Shown here piece by piece: positions 33,944 through 43,134 of a stretch of 64,000 nucleotides of DNA. Position numbers and translations under genes: made by a program. Below the pieces are notes generated by a model. It saw nothing but the letters and a program-made list of their open reading frames with translations. It ran no database searches and was not told the DNA's origin. This stretch comes from Granulosicoccus antarcticus IMCC3135 (GTDB taxonomy: Bacteria > Pseudomonadota > Gammaproteobacteria > Granulosicoccales > Granulosicoccaceae). The stretch covers positions 5,204,501 to 5,268,500 of the forward strand of contig NZ_CP018632.1 of assembly GCF_002215215.1 (NCBI RefSeq), written 5' to 3'. Numbering within the stretch: the stretch's first letter is position 1; each line of letters opens with the position of its first letter.

Positions 33944-34480
33944 CTACTGTCCCCGTTGAGCGACAAGTCCGTTCAAAAACCAACGAACCGCCTGATCTCC
34001 ACAACGTCGATAGTTACGTGCGTCCGGGCTTCTAAAGAAGGCACCCACTTCGGTTTTGCCAACTTTGCCACCACCCGCCACCATCAATGTATAGATGTCA
34101 TCGGAGCGTAGTGCCAGGGCAATACGTAACTGTTTGAGCACCAGGTTGTTGCTGACTGCAGGCTCTTTGTCTGCCTTGTCAGTCACCTTGGCCGCAGCTT
34201 TGTCGCCAGCCGCCGGTGCCTTCTCGGCAGCAGCAGGCCCGCCTGTTGTGGTGTTTCGCTCAGGCGGTGGTCCGCGCCGATCGAGAATCAGGCCATCCAG
34301 CAAAGCCAGCAAGGCCTCATCCGGGCAGGCTACGTACTCCGGCTCCTCTTCCTTGCAGCGAAAACCGGCAACGTGCTCCGGGCTCACCCACTGGCCTCCC
34401 AGTTCGATCAGACGTACCGCATCGGCATCGTCGAGACGCAAGGCGTAACGGATGCGCCGGTTGAATTCATTGTTGTCCAA
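33944..34480 (-). CDS. DUF1456 family protein with low-complexity linker
   Basis: 178 residues with two related helical halves, as in YehS: NEFNRRIRYALRLDDADAVR and the second LVLKQLRIALALRSDDIYTL, each followed by a Gly/Lys and a charged Cys-or-Arg region (PEYVACPDEALLALLDGLIL; NYRRCGDQAVRWFLNGLVAQ). Between them is an Ala/Lys/Pro-rich insert of about 40 residues (around 73-112, GGPAAAEKAPAAGDKAAAK) absent from short members. The function of the family is unknown; it is cytoplasmic and sits alone. Confidence 0.85.
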   Translation of the reverse strand: MDNNEFNRRIRYALRLDDADAVRLIELGGQWVSPEHVAGFRCKEEEPEYVACPDEALLALLDGLILDRRGPPPERNTTTGGPAAAEKAPAAGDKAAAKVTDKADKEPAVSNNLVLKQLRIALALRSDDIYTLMVAGGGKVGKTEVGAFFRSPDARNYRRCGDQAVRWFLNGLVAQRGQ

Positions 34481-34741
34481 TTTATCTCCCGAGCTGATTG
34501 CTCGCCATAAGTGAACCGAGTCGCGAACAAACGCCCCGGAATTGATACTAAAGTGTAAATCTGATTATCTAAGTCACTGTTTTCAATAGAACTGAAAGCG
34601 TGAACCGATCCTTGAGCTGCTCAACGCCCAGCGCAAAAAAGTGATAGACATCATGTTTTTCTACTGTATTTCGCACCTGACAACACAGGTTTTTGTATGA
34701 TGTAACCTTACTCTTGCGGACCAGGGACGTTACTTCAGACA

Positions 34742-35368
34742 ATGTCGATGAGTACTACTATGGAGTGGACAAGCCTGCTTCCCTACCTCTATTTTGCTGT
34801 ACTTGGCATCTTTTGCCTGATATTCGGTTATGTATTGGGCGCCCGACGTTCAAGAGTGGTAAAGCTTCGAGTGCTTCGAGATCTGAATACGCAATCTCTG
34901 GAACTGCTCGATACCAAGTCCTCATTGAGTTCCCTGGAGCATTATGCCTCGCAGCAGGAACGAAAGGACAGGTTACTGAAACTGACATTGCAAAAGCTTC
35001 AGCAAGCCGAAGCACGTTGCCGCCAGATGAGCGATATTCAGGATCGGCAGCATCGCAAGAATTACGTGGAAATGTCACGCCTGCGACTCGATGCGGTGCA
35101 AGCTCATGAAGCGGCTGCCAAAGCGAAAGATATTGCGCAAAGAGCGACTGCCCATCTGCAGCGATTAGAACAAGCTTCCCCGAAAACACAGACAATCATC
35201 GCCCCGGAGCCTAAATCCTACGGTACCGGTGAACCGGTTACAGTGAGTGTGGTTGATCAGATCCACCCGAAAAGTGCGCGAGACAATATCGTGCCCGTCT
35301 CCAACCGGGACTCGGCACGCCTGACCAGGCTTAGCAGCAGCAACGAGGCCAGCGCACCATTTTCCTGA
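34742..35368 (+). CDS. membrane-anchored coiled-coil protein, unknown
   Basis: 208 residues. A single membrane segment (about 12-31, LLPYLYFAVLGIFCLIFGYV) followed by Arg-rich GARRSRVVKLR predicts a cytoplasmic body. Residues about 45-150 are helical and charged with heptad character (LLKLTLQKLQQAEARCRQMS); the tail is Ser/Pro-rich. No enzyme motif was seen. It is the first of three same-strand genes for membrane-anchored proteins (next an OmpA-like protein and a helix-hairpin-helix protein). A 261-base space before it holds no recognised feature. Confidence 0.6.
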   Translation: MSMSTTMEWTSLLPYLYFAVLGIFCLIFGYVLGARRSRVVKLRVLRDLNTQSLELLDTKSSLSSLEHYASQQERKDRLLKLTLQKLQQAEARCRQMSDIQDRQHRKNYVEMSRLRLDAVQAHEAAAKAKDIAQRATAHLQRLEQASPKTQTIIAPEPKSYGTGEPVTVSVVDQIHPKSARDNIVPVSNRDSARLTRLSSSNEASAPFS

Positions 35369-35532
35369 AGCCTGTCACTTTTTTAAAAACAGACTGATTG
35401 CAAAGCTCTACCCAGACTGACACTCAGCCAGCTCCCGGGCCAGACCATGCCTGTACTTTAAAGCGCGCTGACGATGCGATGAACGTGTTCAACACATTCA
35501 GTTAGCAGGCGCATAATGCTATTATCCGGATC

Positions 35533-36240
35533 ATGTCGGCGCCCACATTACACTTCAACCTCCCAGACGCCGAGCGTCCCAGCATCTGGCCGTGGCTCAT
35601 TGCCCTGCTTTGTGGCGTCTGCCTGCTTTTTCTCGTGGCTCAAAAGCTGCAATCCATACCAGCCTCCCTGCAGCAACAGGCTGAGCAACAGCTTGCAAGC
35701 TCGCAATTGGACAATCTGACCGTCGATGTGGATGGACGCGATCTGATCCTGCAAGGCACCATCGACAAGCAGCTTTCAATGGCCCCGTTGATCAAGCAGT
35801 TGTCAAACATCGACGGCGTACGCATTGTCAAAGACGATCTGAGGCGGTTCGACGCTGTCGAGGCAGAGATTCAGCAAACTCAACAGTTCTTGCAGGTCTT
35901 GTCCAGAATCAACCTGTCCGCCGTCTCCTTTCAAGCTGGCAGCAATTCCATTGCAGCTGGTAGTGAGACAGCTCTTGACCAGGTCGTGCAATTGCTGAGG
36001 AACAACCCGGATAAGCGCATCAGAATCGAAGGTCATACTGATGACACCGGGCCTGCCTCTGTGAATCTGAGGTTGAGCCAGGAACGTGCACAGGCAGTAG
36101 CGCGCTACCTGGAATCAGGCAATGTGTCTGCCAGCCAGATGATTGCCAAGGGCTATGGTTCCACGCAACCAATCGCTGACAACACAACCGATTCAGGCCG
36201 GGCAAAAAATCGGCGTATTGAAATCAGTTATGTGCATTAA
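35533..36240 (+). CDS. inner-membrane-anchored OmpA-like protein
   Basis: 235 residues. One membrane segment (about 20-38) anchors the protein with its C-terminus in the periplasm. Residues about 60-105 (LTVDVDGRDLILQGTIDKQL) resemble a BON-like domain. The OmpA C-terminal domain follows, with peptidoglycan-binding signature RIRIEGHTDDTGPASVNLRL, SQERAQAVARYLESG and AKNRRIEI. It would tie the inner membrane to peptidoglycan, like a MotB- or stator-type anchor, but no MotA-like partner is nearby. The gap to the next gene is 42 bases, so the two are probably cotranscribed. Confidence 0.85.
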   Translation: MSAPTLHFNLPDAERPSIWPWLIALLCGVCLLFLVAQKLQSIPASLQQQAEQQLASSQLDNLTVDVDGRDLILQGTIDKQLSMAPLIKQLSNIDGVRIVKDDLRRFDAVEAEIQQTQQFLQVLSRINLSAVSFQAGSNSIAAGSETALDQVVQLLRNNPDKRIRIEGHTDDTGPASVNLRLSQERAQAVARYLESGNVSASQMIAKGYGSTQPIADNTTDSGRAKNRRIEISYVH

Positions 36241-36282
36241 GGGCTCGGTTTGTTGTAACACTCAACGAAAGCGGAAAACATC

Positions 36283-37761
36283 GTGATCTATCTACTGTCT
36301 CAAATGGTGTTTGCCCTGGTTCTGGCCGTGTTGCTGGGCGCCGCATTGGGCTGGATTCTGCACCGCAATACCAAGGACAAGGACACCAGCAAGTTCAAGA
36401 ACGTCATCAATCGACAACGGCAGCAGTACAGTCAACTGCAATCGGAAATTGCCATGCTGACGGACGACTATGACGAACTGCAACGCCAGTCTCATGACGA
36501 ATTGATCGAGCTTCGAGAAGCCAACCAGCAAATCCCCTCTCTCAGCACGAACCTGGAAAAATCCCAACTCCTGGTCAGTCAGATGCTGAAAAAGCATGAC
36601 TCGCAGTTGCGCGAACTCAACACGCAAAACCAGTCATTGGCAACGCGGCTCAAAAACGCTGAAAGCCACGAGCAAGCCTATTACAAGCAGCAAGCGGATC
36701 TGGATAGCGAGCGTCGAAATCAGGACAGCTCATCCATCGAGATCATTGTCGCCACAGCCGCCATGCTGGTCGAAGATGACGACAATCTGGATGACACCGT
36801 ACTATGGGAACAACCTGCCAGCGCCCCGACCGCCTCCGCATCGACTGCCCCCACACCAGACACCCGCACTCAGCCAGTTATCAGTAGTGCCCGCAACACG
36901 GGTAGCTGGGCGTCTGCACCTGTCACAATAAATGCTGACCGCGAAGATGAGCAGGAAGCAGCGGACGCAAACTCCTCAGCTTCTGACGACTCCCTGGATG
37001 CTTCTGAAGCCGTTGCCGTGCTTGATGAAACATCTTCGATTGATGAAGAAGACCTGGATGCCGTGCATGTCGTCATCGACGAGGACATCTGGGGCATTGA
37101 CGACGACGAATCAGTGAGTGAAGATCTGGATCTGACGGCTGCTGTAGGTTATTTCTCGGATGACGAGTCGGATGAAGAATCCGGTGATCATGACAATAGT
37201 CTGGCCTTCACTCAAGTCATCGACAATTCACCGGTCATTTTCCTGAATGCAGATACGCCAGAATCTGACTCGAAGAGCGATTCTCGGAATGCTGCGGCTG
37301 CGTCGAATGGTGTAGCAGCCGCAGCACCCGCTGGCGAGACTCACAGAAGCACTTCAGCAGCGGACGCTTCTGAGACGGTCTCAACGGAACAGCAGCTTGA
37401 ACTGCCTGAATTACCTGAACTGCCCGCTGATGTTTTTGACGTTGATCCCTTCGATCAGGTCATCGAGATCGGCGACGATCTGCAACTCGGGCTGGATGAT
37501 ACTTCTGATGAAGAGGAGTCGAACTCGTTCGATCCGGTCGAGCACCGTGATGATCTGCAACAGATATTCGGCATCGATCATTTGACCGAGATAGCTTTGA
37601 ACGATCTGGGTATAACCAGCTTTGCGCAACTGGCAAAGCTGAAGCACCATGAGATCGAGACAATAGCCAATGCGCTGAAGATTGTGCCTGAGCGCATCGA
37701 ACGCGATGACTGGGTAGGTAATGCCCGCAGTCAACTGGAAGACGTGCTCGAAGATCTGTAG
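36283..37761 (+). CDS. membrane protein with coiled coil, acidic linker and C-terminal helix-hairpin-helix domain
   Basis: 492 residues from a GTG start. One membrane segment (about 6-26) followed by HRNTKDKDTSKFK predicts a cytoplasmic body. Residues about 35-145 are coiled coil (QRQQYSQLQSEIAMLTDDYD). Residues about 160-420 are low-complexity and very acidic. The last about 70 residues (DLQQIFGIDHLTEIALNDLG, ITSFAQLAKLKHHEIETIAN) form a helix-hairpin-helix domain of the kind found in predicted 5' nuclease-like and DNA-binding proteins, ending ERDDWVGNARSQL. It may tether DNA or a nucleic-acid complex to the membrane; no catalytic residues were seen. Confidence 0.7.
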   Translation: MIYLLSQMVFALVLAVLLGAALGWILHRNTKDKDTSKFKNVINRQRQQYSQLQSEIAMLTDDYDELQRQSHDELIELREANQQIPSLSTNLEKSQLLVSQMLKKHDSQLRELNTQNQSLATRLKNAESHEQAYYKQQADLDSERRNQDSSSIEIIVATAAMLVEDDDNLDDTVLWEQPASAPTASASTAPTPDTRTQPVISSARNTGSWASAPVTINADREDEQEAADANSSASDDSLDASEAVAVLDETSSIDEEDLDAVHVVIDEDIWGIDDDESVSEDLDLTAAVGYFSDDESDEESGDHDNSLAFTQVIDNSPVIFLNADTPESDSKSDSRNAAAASNGVAAAAPAGETHRSTSAADASETVSTEQQLELPELPELPADVFDVDPFDQVIEIGDDLQLGLDDTSDEEESNSFDPVEHRDDLQQIFGIDHLTEIALNDLGITSFAQLAKLKHHEIETIANALKIVPERIERDDWVGNARSQLEDVLEDL

Positions 37762-37818
37762 CTGGCTCGTCCCTTGCACTTGTTTGATAGTCGCTCTGTA
37801 CCCGCGTTCGCCTGAACC

Positions 37819-39423
37819 ATGGTGTCTGGTGGTTGGCAGAGCATTCCCCTCGTTTCACAATCAAACAGCCTCTTGAACCGGATCAAAGATTACCTTCGAC
37901 GCGACACCCCAGGCGTTGCGGCCAACTTGCGTACGGTGCCTCGATGCAAATCACTGGCGCACCTCGCCTTTTGTGTCTGCCTGCTGCTTCCTCTGCAGGC
38001 AATGGCTGCTGGCGAAAAAAGCCTCGACCCGAGCCTTGGTTTCAGTGATTGCTCGATCGGTACGGGGGCTGGCAAACTGCTTGCCCAGTGCACCACACTG
38101 ATGGTGCCTCTGGATCCGGAAGCTGCCGACTCAGGCTCACTTGAACTTGCCATTGCCCGCATACCGGCACGTCGTCAATCTGCCAGCACAGAAGCCTTCA
38201 CCCTATTGGCAGGTGGCCCCGGGCAATCAGCACTGGAGTCCTTCCCGGCTGTCTCATTTGCCTTTCGCCACATCATGAGAGATTACGATGTGATTCTGGT
38301 CGATCAGCGTGGCACCGGGGACTCTGCCCGCCTGAGCTGCCCTGACGCCCCGGATTCACTGGGCACGGAATTCGAACTGGATACAGAGCATCTCAGCGAG
38401 CTGGCACAAGAATGCCTCGACAGCCTGGAACACGACCCACGCCTGTTCACCACCAGCGTTGCGGTCAAGGATCTTGAGCAGGTTCGCCTGGCACTGGGTA
38501 TCAGTCAATGGAATCTGTATGGCATTTCCTACGGCACACGAGTCGCCCAGCATTATCTGCGCCGCTACCCTGACAGGGTTCGAACCATGGTTCTGGATGC
38601 CGTGGTGCCACCGGAGGTTACATTAGGTCCGGATATCGCCCCATTGGCGCAGCGAACGCTGGACCTGATCTTTCAGCGCTGTGTTGATGACAGCGGCTGC
38701 TTTGAAGCCTTTGGTGACTTGAAAGAGCTCACCCGGACATTGCTCGAATCACTGGAAAAACAACCACGCACTCTGACTTTTGAGGACGTTGCCACCGGCA
38801 AGCTCACCACCTTGGAATTTACCCGTGAGCATCTGGCGATCACCTTGAGGCTGATGTCCTACAGTTCGCAAACGGCAGCCATTTTACCTTCGATGCTGCA
38901 CGAAGCTCTGATCAACGATAACTTTGCACCTCTTGCCCGTCAGGCCAATCTGCAGAGCCAGTCACTCGGCGACTCCTTGTCCACCGGTATGCATCATTCA
39001 GTCATCTGTACCGAGGATGCCCCGTTCATGACGGCCGTCCCTGTGGATGAAGATCCAGAGTTCAGTTATATGGGCGATGCGGTGGTCGACTCCCTGCTCG
39101 CCAGTTGTAAACCCTGGCCAGTGGGGCGTATTGATGAGGACTTCAAAGAGCCACTGATCTCCGATAAACCGGTACTGATACTCTCCGGTGAGGCTGACCC
39201 TGTGACCCCGCCCCGCTATGGCGAACAAGTTGCCAAAACTCTGGTCAACTCTCGCCACCTGATCAATCCGCAACAAGGTCATATGCAGGCACCTTTTGGC
39301 TGCATGCCGGTGCTACTTGCCCAGTTCGTGGAAACCGCAGATGCCCTGTCACTGGATACTGATTGTCTGGAGAGGATGCGCGTCTTACCCTTTTTTATCG
39401 ATGCTAACGGGCCGCTGCCATGA
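37819..39423 (+). CDS. secreted alpha/beta hydrolase, tripeptidyl/prolyl aminopeptidase-like
   Basis: 534 residues. A basic N-terminal segment precedes a signal-like hydrophobic stretch (about 50-62, ending AMAAG), so a later start is possible. The alpha/beta hydrolase core has the oxyanion region TLLAGGPGQSALE, VILVDQRGTGDS and the nucleophile elbow NLYGISYGTRVAQ; the C-terminal TAP-like domain contains PVLILSGEADPVTPPRYGEQ and the catalytic His region NPQQGHMQAPFGC. It probably cleaves short peptides from N-termini in the periplasm. Its stop overlaps the next ATG by 4 bases, coupling it to an ABC exporter. Confidence 0.85.
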   Translation: MVSGGWQSIPLVSQSNSLLNRIKDYLRRDTPGVAANLRTVPRCKSLAHLAFCVCLLLPLQAMAAGEKSLDPSLGFSDCSIGTGAGKLLAQCTTLMVPLDPEAADSGSLELAIARIPARRQSASTEAFTLLAGGPGQSALESFPAVSFAFRHIMRDYDVILVDQRGTGDSARLSCPDAPDSLGTEFELDTEHLSELAQECLDSLEHDPRLFTTSVAVKDLEQVRLALGISQWNLYGISYGTRVAQHYLRRYPDRVRTMVLDAVVPPEVTLGPDIAPLAQRTLDLIFQRCVDDSGCFEAFGDLKELTRTLLESLEKQPRTLTFEDVATGKLTTLEFTREHLAITLRLMSYSSQTAAILPSMLHEALINDNFAPLARQANLQSQSLGDSLSTGMHHSVICTEDAPFMTAVPVDEDPEFSYMGDAVVDSLLASCKPWPVGRIDEDFKEPLISDKPVLILSGEADPVTPPRYGEQVAKTLVNSRHLINPQQGHMQAPFGCMPVLLAQFVETADALSLDTDCLERMRVLPFFIDANGPLP

Positions 39424-40238
39424 TAATCGCAGAGCAGCTGCACAAGAGCTTCAAGCGTACCGGTTCAGGTTCCGGCCTGCTGTCGCTGGGCAAGCGCTTC
39501 GGATCAAGGAAAAAACCGACTACGCTGAATGCCAATCGAGTGGTCGCTGTCGAGTCGGTGAGCTTTGCCGCTGAAGATGGCAGAATCACCGGTTTGCTGG
39601 GGCCTAATGGCGCGGGCAAGTCAACGACTTTGCGTATGCTGGCCACCTTGATCAAACCGGATCACGGCAGTGCCCGTGTCGATGGTTTTGATGTGAGCAC
39701 GGATGTTCTGAAGGTGCGGCAACATCTGGGCTTCATGCCGCACAACGCGGGCATTTATCCTAGGCTGAGTGCTCGTGAAAACATTATCTACTATGCACGC
39801 CTGTGTGGTTTGAACAAGGTACAGGCAGAGGCTCGTGTCGGCCAACTCATCGAGCAGCTGGATATGCACAGCTTTGCCGATCGTCGGGCAAACGGCTTTT
39901 CGCAAGGCCAGAAAACCAAAGTGGCACTGGCCAGAGCTCTGGCTCATCGTCCTCAGACTCTGATGCTGGATGAACCCACCAATGGACTGGATGTCATGGC
40001 AACCCGTGGGCTGCGGGAGATCATTCGCCAGCTGGCAGCTGATGGACACTGTGTGGTCTTCTCCAGTCACATCATGCAGGAAGTGGCTGCACTGTGTGAT
40101 CACATCGCAATCATCTCCGATGGCAGCATTGCCATGCAGGACACGCTATCGGGCATTCTTGAACGTACCGGCGAACAGGATCTGGAAGATGCCTTCATCG
40201 CCGCGACCCGGATACTGGGCGACAGGAGCCCGACATGA
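39420..40238 (+). CDS. ABC transporter ATP-binding protein, NatA-like
   Basis: 272 residues. Walker A GLLGPNGAGKSTTLRML, signature FSQGQKTKVALARALAH with SQGQ in place of SGGQ, Walker B TLMLDEPTNGLDVM and switch His in VVFSSHIMQEVAALC are all present. The closest pattern is the NatA sodium/drug exporter ATPase. An N-terminal insert of about 20 residues (SGLLSLGKRFGSRKKPT) lies before the D-loop strand. It overlaps the hydrolase gene in front and the permease gene behind by 4 bases each, forming a coupled three-gene operon. Confidence 0.92.
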   Translation: MIIAEQLHKSFKRTGSGSGLLSLGKRFGSRKKPTTLNANRVVAVESVSFAAEDGRITGLLGPNGAGKSTTLRMLATLIKPDHGSARVDGFDVSTDVLKVRQHLGFMPHNAGIYPRLSARENIIYYARLCGLNKVQAEARVGQLIEQLDMHSFADRRANGFSQGQKTKVALARALAHRPQTLMLDEPTNGLDVMATRGLREIIRQLAADGHCVVFSSHIMQEVAALCDHIAIISDGSIAMQDTLSGILERTGEQDLEDAFIAATRILGDRSPT

Positions 40239-41401
40239 ATCTGTTCATCATCATGTTCAAGGAGATTCTGGACAATCTGCGTGATCGCCAGACGGTGTTC
40301 TATGCACTGCTATTCGGGCCCGTTCTGCTGCCTGTATTGCTTGGCGGCTCTCTGGTAGCCAGCTTCAAGCAGCTATCCATCAATTTTGATCAGGTGACCT
40401 CATTGAGCGTGGTCAATGCCGAGCAGGCGCCACAATTGATGGAGTTTCTGTACAGCAACAACATCGATATCACCGCCGCACCAGAGAACGTTCAGGAAAG
40501 CGTGCGGTACGGAGACAACCTTGTAGTACTGGAAATACCCGATGATTTTGGCGCACAACTACGCCAGGGCCAACCTGCCCCGCTGACTCTGCATGTGAAC
40601 AGTGCGGACAAGGAATCCAGCAAGGCTGAGCGTCGTGTTACCGCAATTCTCAACGTCTACGAACGAACACTCAACAGCCTGCGGCTGCAGCACCGCGGCA
40701 TAGATCCGTCCACCTTTGACAGTCTGGATATCATCCAGAACGATGTCTCCAGCGATGGTGCCAGTGGACAGCTACTGGCATCCATTCTGCCGTTTCTATT
40801 CATCATGTCGATGGTGATGGGAGGCTTTTATCTTGCCATTGATACCACTGCTGGCGAACGTGAACGGCATTCACTGGAGCCCTTGCTCAGTCTGCCACTG
40901 GAACGCAGTGCCGTGGTTTTTGGCAAATACGGTGCAACGCTCTGCTTTGTCACCCTGTCCAGCATTCTGACGGCATTGAGCATCTATACGCTGTTCCGAC
41001 TGTTTCCGGTAGAGCTGATGGGCGGGCAGATTCGCTTTGATGGCCTGACAGTGACCCGTGCCTTTTTGCTGGCAAGCCCACTACTACCTTTTATCTCGGC
41101 CATGCTCATAACGGTCTCGGCCATCACCCGCAGTACCAAGGAGGCGCAAACCTACCTGGGACTGCTGATGCTGGTGCCCATGGCGCCGTTTTTTCTGCTC
41201 CAGTTCCTGACTTTGCGCTCAACCACGGCCTCCATGTCCATTCCCATGCTCAGCCAGTACCAGCTACTGGAAAGCGCGGTATTGGGAGATACCATACCGT
41301 GGCTGCACATCGGCCTGTCCGCAGCCGGGACTCTGGCCGCCACCGCACTGCTGCTCTACTGTGCTGGCCGGCTGTATCAGCGGGAACGACTGCTGGATTG
41401 A
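40235..41401 (+). CDS. ABC transporter permease, NatB-like
   Basis: 388 residues of the ABC-2 type. One N-terminal membrane segment (about 22-40) is followed by a large periplasmic domain (about 45-180) and five to six membrane segments towards the C-terminus; the conserved TTAGERERHSLEPLLSLPLE segment is typical of NatB. With NatA it would export sodium, a lipid or a peptide. The coupled upstream secreted peptidase suggests that the substrate may be a peptide, though this is inference. Confidence 0.88.
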   Translation: MNLFIIMFKEILDNLRDRQTVFYALLFGPVLLPVLLGGSLVASFKQLSINFDQVTSLSVVNAEQAPQLMEFLYSNNIDITAAPENVQESVRYGDNLVVLEIPDDFGAQLRQGQPAPLTLHVNSADKESSKAERRVTAILNVYERTLNSLRLQHRGIDPSTFDSLDIIQNDVSSDGASGQLLASILPFLFIMSMVMGGFYLAIDTTAGERERHSLEPLLSLPLERSAVVFGKYGATLCFVTLSSILTALSIYTLFRLFPVELMGGQIRFDGLTVTRAFLLASPLLPFISAMLITVSAITRSTKEAQTYLGLLMLVPMAPFFLLQFLTLRSTTASMSIPMLSQYQLLESAVLGDTIPWLHIGLSAAGTLAATALLLYCAGRLYQRERLLD

Positions 41402-41481
41402 TCACCACGCGGCGGCAACGCGGAAAGAAGAGATGCAGGGCATCTAAAAACGCAAAAAACTTGTGTCCCTGGCCCCTGGTG

Positions 41482-43077
41482 TCATGTCAGTAATTCCAGC
41501 AATTTCTTGCGCTGAATCTTGCCGGATGGCCCTTTGGGTAACTCAGCCATGAAATGGATTCTGTCGGGACATTTGAATGCCCCGACACGCTCGACACACA
41601 GTTCCAGCAACTGTGCTTCGGTGACTGTGGAGTTATCCTTGACACTGACAGCGGCCTCCACGCGTTGACCGAAATTATCGCAAGGCCTGGCAAACGCTGC
41701 CGCCTCGACAACATCGGCATGCTGATATAGAACATCGTCGATTTCACGCGGTGCGATATTCTCCCCGCCCTTGATGATCAGTTCTTTTAGCCGACCCGTG
41801 ATGAAAAGATAGCCCTCATCATCCATGCATCCCAGATCGCCGGTCCTGAACCAATCGCCTGCCACCATGGCCTCACGCGTGGCAGTTTCATTCCTGAAAT
41901 AGCGGGACATGACATTAGCACCCTTGATCAGCAACTCACCTTCCTGGCCTTGCGGCATGTCGTTCAGCTGGCTATCCACGATTCTGACCTCATCGCCTAC
42001 TGGCAAACCGGGAGAACCTAGCTTGCGCACTGCGGGCGGCATGGGATTACTCAATATCTGCGCAGCCGTCTCCGTCAGCCCCATGGTTTCAATCATGGGA
42101 ATACCAAAGCGCTTTTCGAAATTGGCATGCATGGCTGGCGACAAGGGGGCCGAGGCCGAACGCCCGAATCTCAGAAAAGTGCGTTCGACATTTTGCTCGG
42201 CATCTCGCAGCAGATACGAGATTTGTGTCGGCACCACACTGAACCAGCTGCATTGGTAGCGATCCACCCATTCCCAGAAACCAGAGGTGGAGAATTTGCC
42301 CGGCACCACCACGGAACCTGCACTGACCAGCGGGCCCATGATGGTCACACACAGCCCATTGATGTGATAAAGCGGTAATACGCACAAGGCTCGATCCTTA
42401 TCACTGAGCTCATGCCCCTCGGCGATATTGATACCGCCGGCAATCAGGTTGCCATGGCTCAACACCACCCCTTTTGGCCGCCCGGTGGTACCACTGGTGT
42501 ACATGAGCAAAGCATCAGAATCATTGCCTGTTTGCATTGACTCCGGCGATGTCCCCTCACGCTTTGACTCAGCCGCACCCTCGCTACTGCCTGCTGAAGA
42601 CTTGGCAAGTAACGAGTCAATCCACACATCATCAACACTGAGCACCGAGGGTCTGATTCGCTCTGTTTCCTCTGCCAAGGGTTCACAGGCGCTCTCGAAT
42701 GCCTCACTGTTCACAGCGTCCCTGATCAGGCTTTCATGCTCTGACTGAGTCAGAATGAGTATGGACTCGGAATGTGAAAGAACGTAGGCAATGACGTCCC
42801 GGCCTGCCACCAGGTTGATGGCAACGGCACGATAACCGCCATAAAGCAGCCCCAACACGGTTACGGCACAACAGCGCCCGTTATGCATGGCATACGCAAC
42901 ACTCTGTCCGCGCTTGATGCCCTGACTTGACACATAGTCTGCCACCGCTCGTACTTCTGTCAGTAAAGCGGCGTAATCGAGACTCTGCCCCGTATCAGCA
43001 TCGATCAGAAACGGCCTGACAGCGTTATCTGAAGCACGGGCTTCGATCAAGTCTTGTAGTGTTCCACGATTATCCAT
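41482..43077 (-). CDS. AMP-forming acyl-CoA ligase (possible sulfoacetate-CoA ligase)
   Basis: 531 residues. ANL-superfamily motifs: LLMYTSGTTGRPKGVVLSHG for ATP, PMIETMGLTETAAQI, WFRTGDLGCMDDEGYLFITG with GRLKELIIKGGENIAPREID, and the catalytic Lys region PKGPSGKIQRKKL. It activates a carboxylate as acyl-AMP and transfers it to CoA. It is the last gene of an operon with a CoA-acylating aldehyde dehydrogenase and a tripartite carrier, the same enzyme pair as SauT and SauS of sulfoacetate use; a residue-level substrate assignment is not possible. About 15 residues in the middle (SSAGSSEGAAESK) are low-complexity. Confidence 0.85.
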   Translation of the reverse strand: MDNRGTLQDLIEARASDNAVRPFLIDADTGQSLDYAALLTEVRAVADYVSSQGIKRGQSVAYAMHNGRCCAVTVLGLLYGGYRAVAINLVAGRDVIAYVLSHSESILILTQSEHESLIRDAVNSEAFESACEPLAEETERIRPSVLSVDDVWIDSLLAKSSAGSSEGAAESKREGTSPESMQTGNDSDALLMYTSGTTGRPKGVVLSHGNLIAGGINIAEGHELSDKDRALCVLPLYHINGLCVTIMGPLVSAGSVVVPGKFSTSGFWEWVDRYQCSWFSVVPTQISYLLRDAEQNVERTFLRFGRSASAPLSPAMHANFEKRFGIPMIETMGLTETAAQILSNPMPPAVRKLGSPGLPVGDEVRIVDSQLNDMPQGQEGELLIKGANVMSRYFRNETATREAMVAGDWFRTGDLGCMDDEGYLFITGRLKELIIKGGENIAPREIDDVLYQHADVVEAAAFARPCDNFGQRVEAAVSVKDNSTVTEAQLLELCVERVGAFKCPDRIHFMAELPKGPSGKIQRKKLLELLT

Positions 43078-43134
43078 GAGTAACAGAACCGGGGTTGTGA
43101 GTGGCGAGGGAAGTCATTTGATGGTCCGACAGGT

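Noticed and set aside
41431-41445. Small hairpin AGATGC-AGG-GCATCT as a terminator between convergent genes
   Set aside because: The stem is only six pairs with a 3-base loop and is followed by A-rich, not T-rich, bases on the plus strand.
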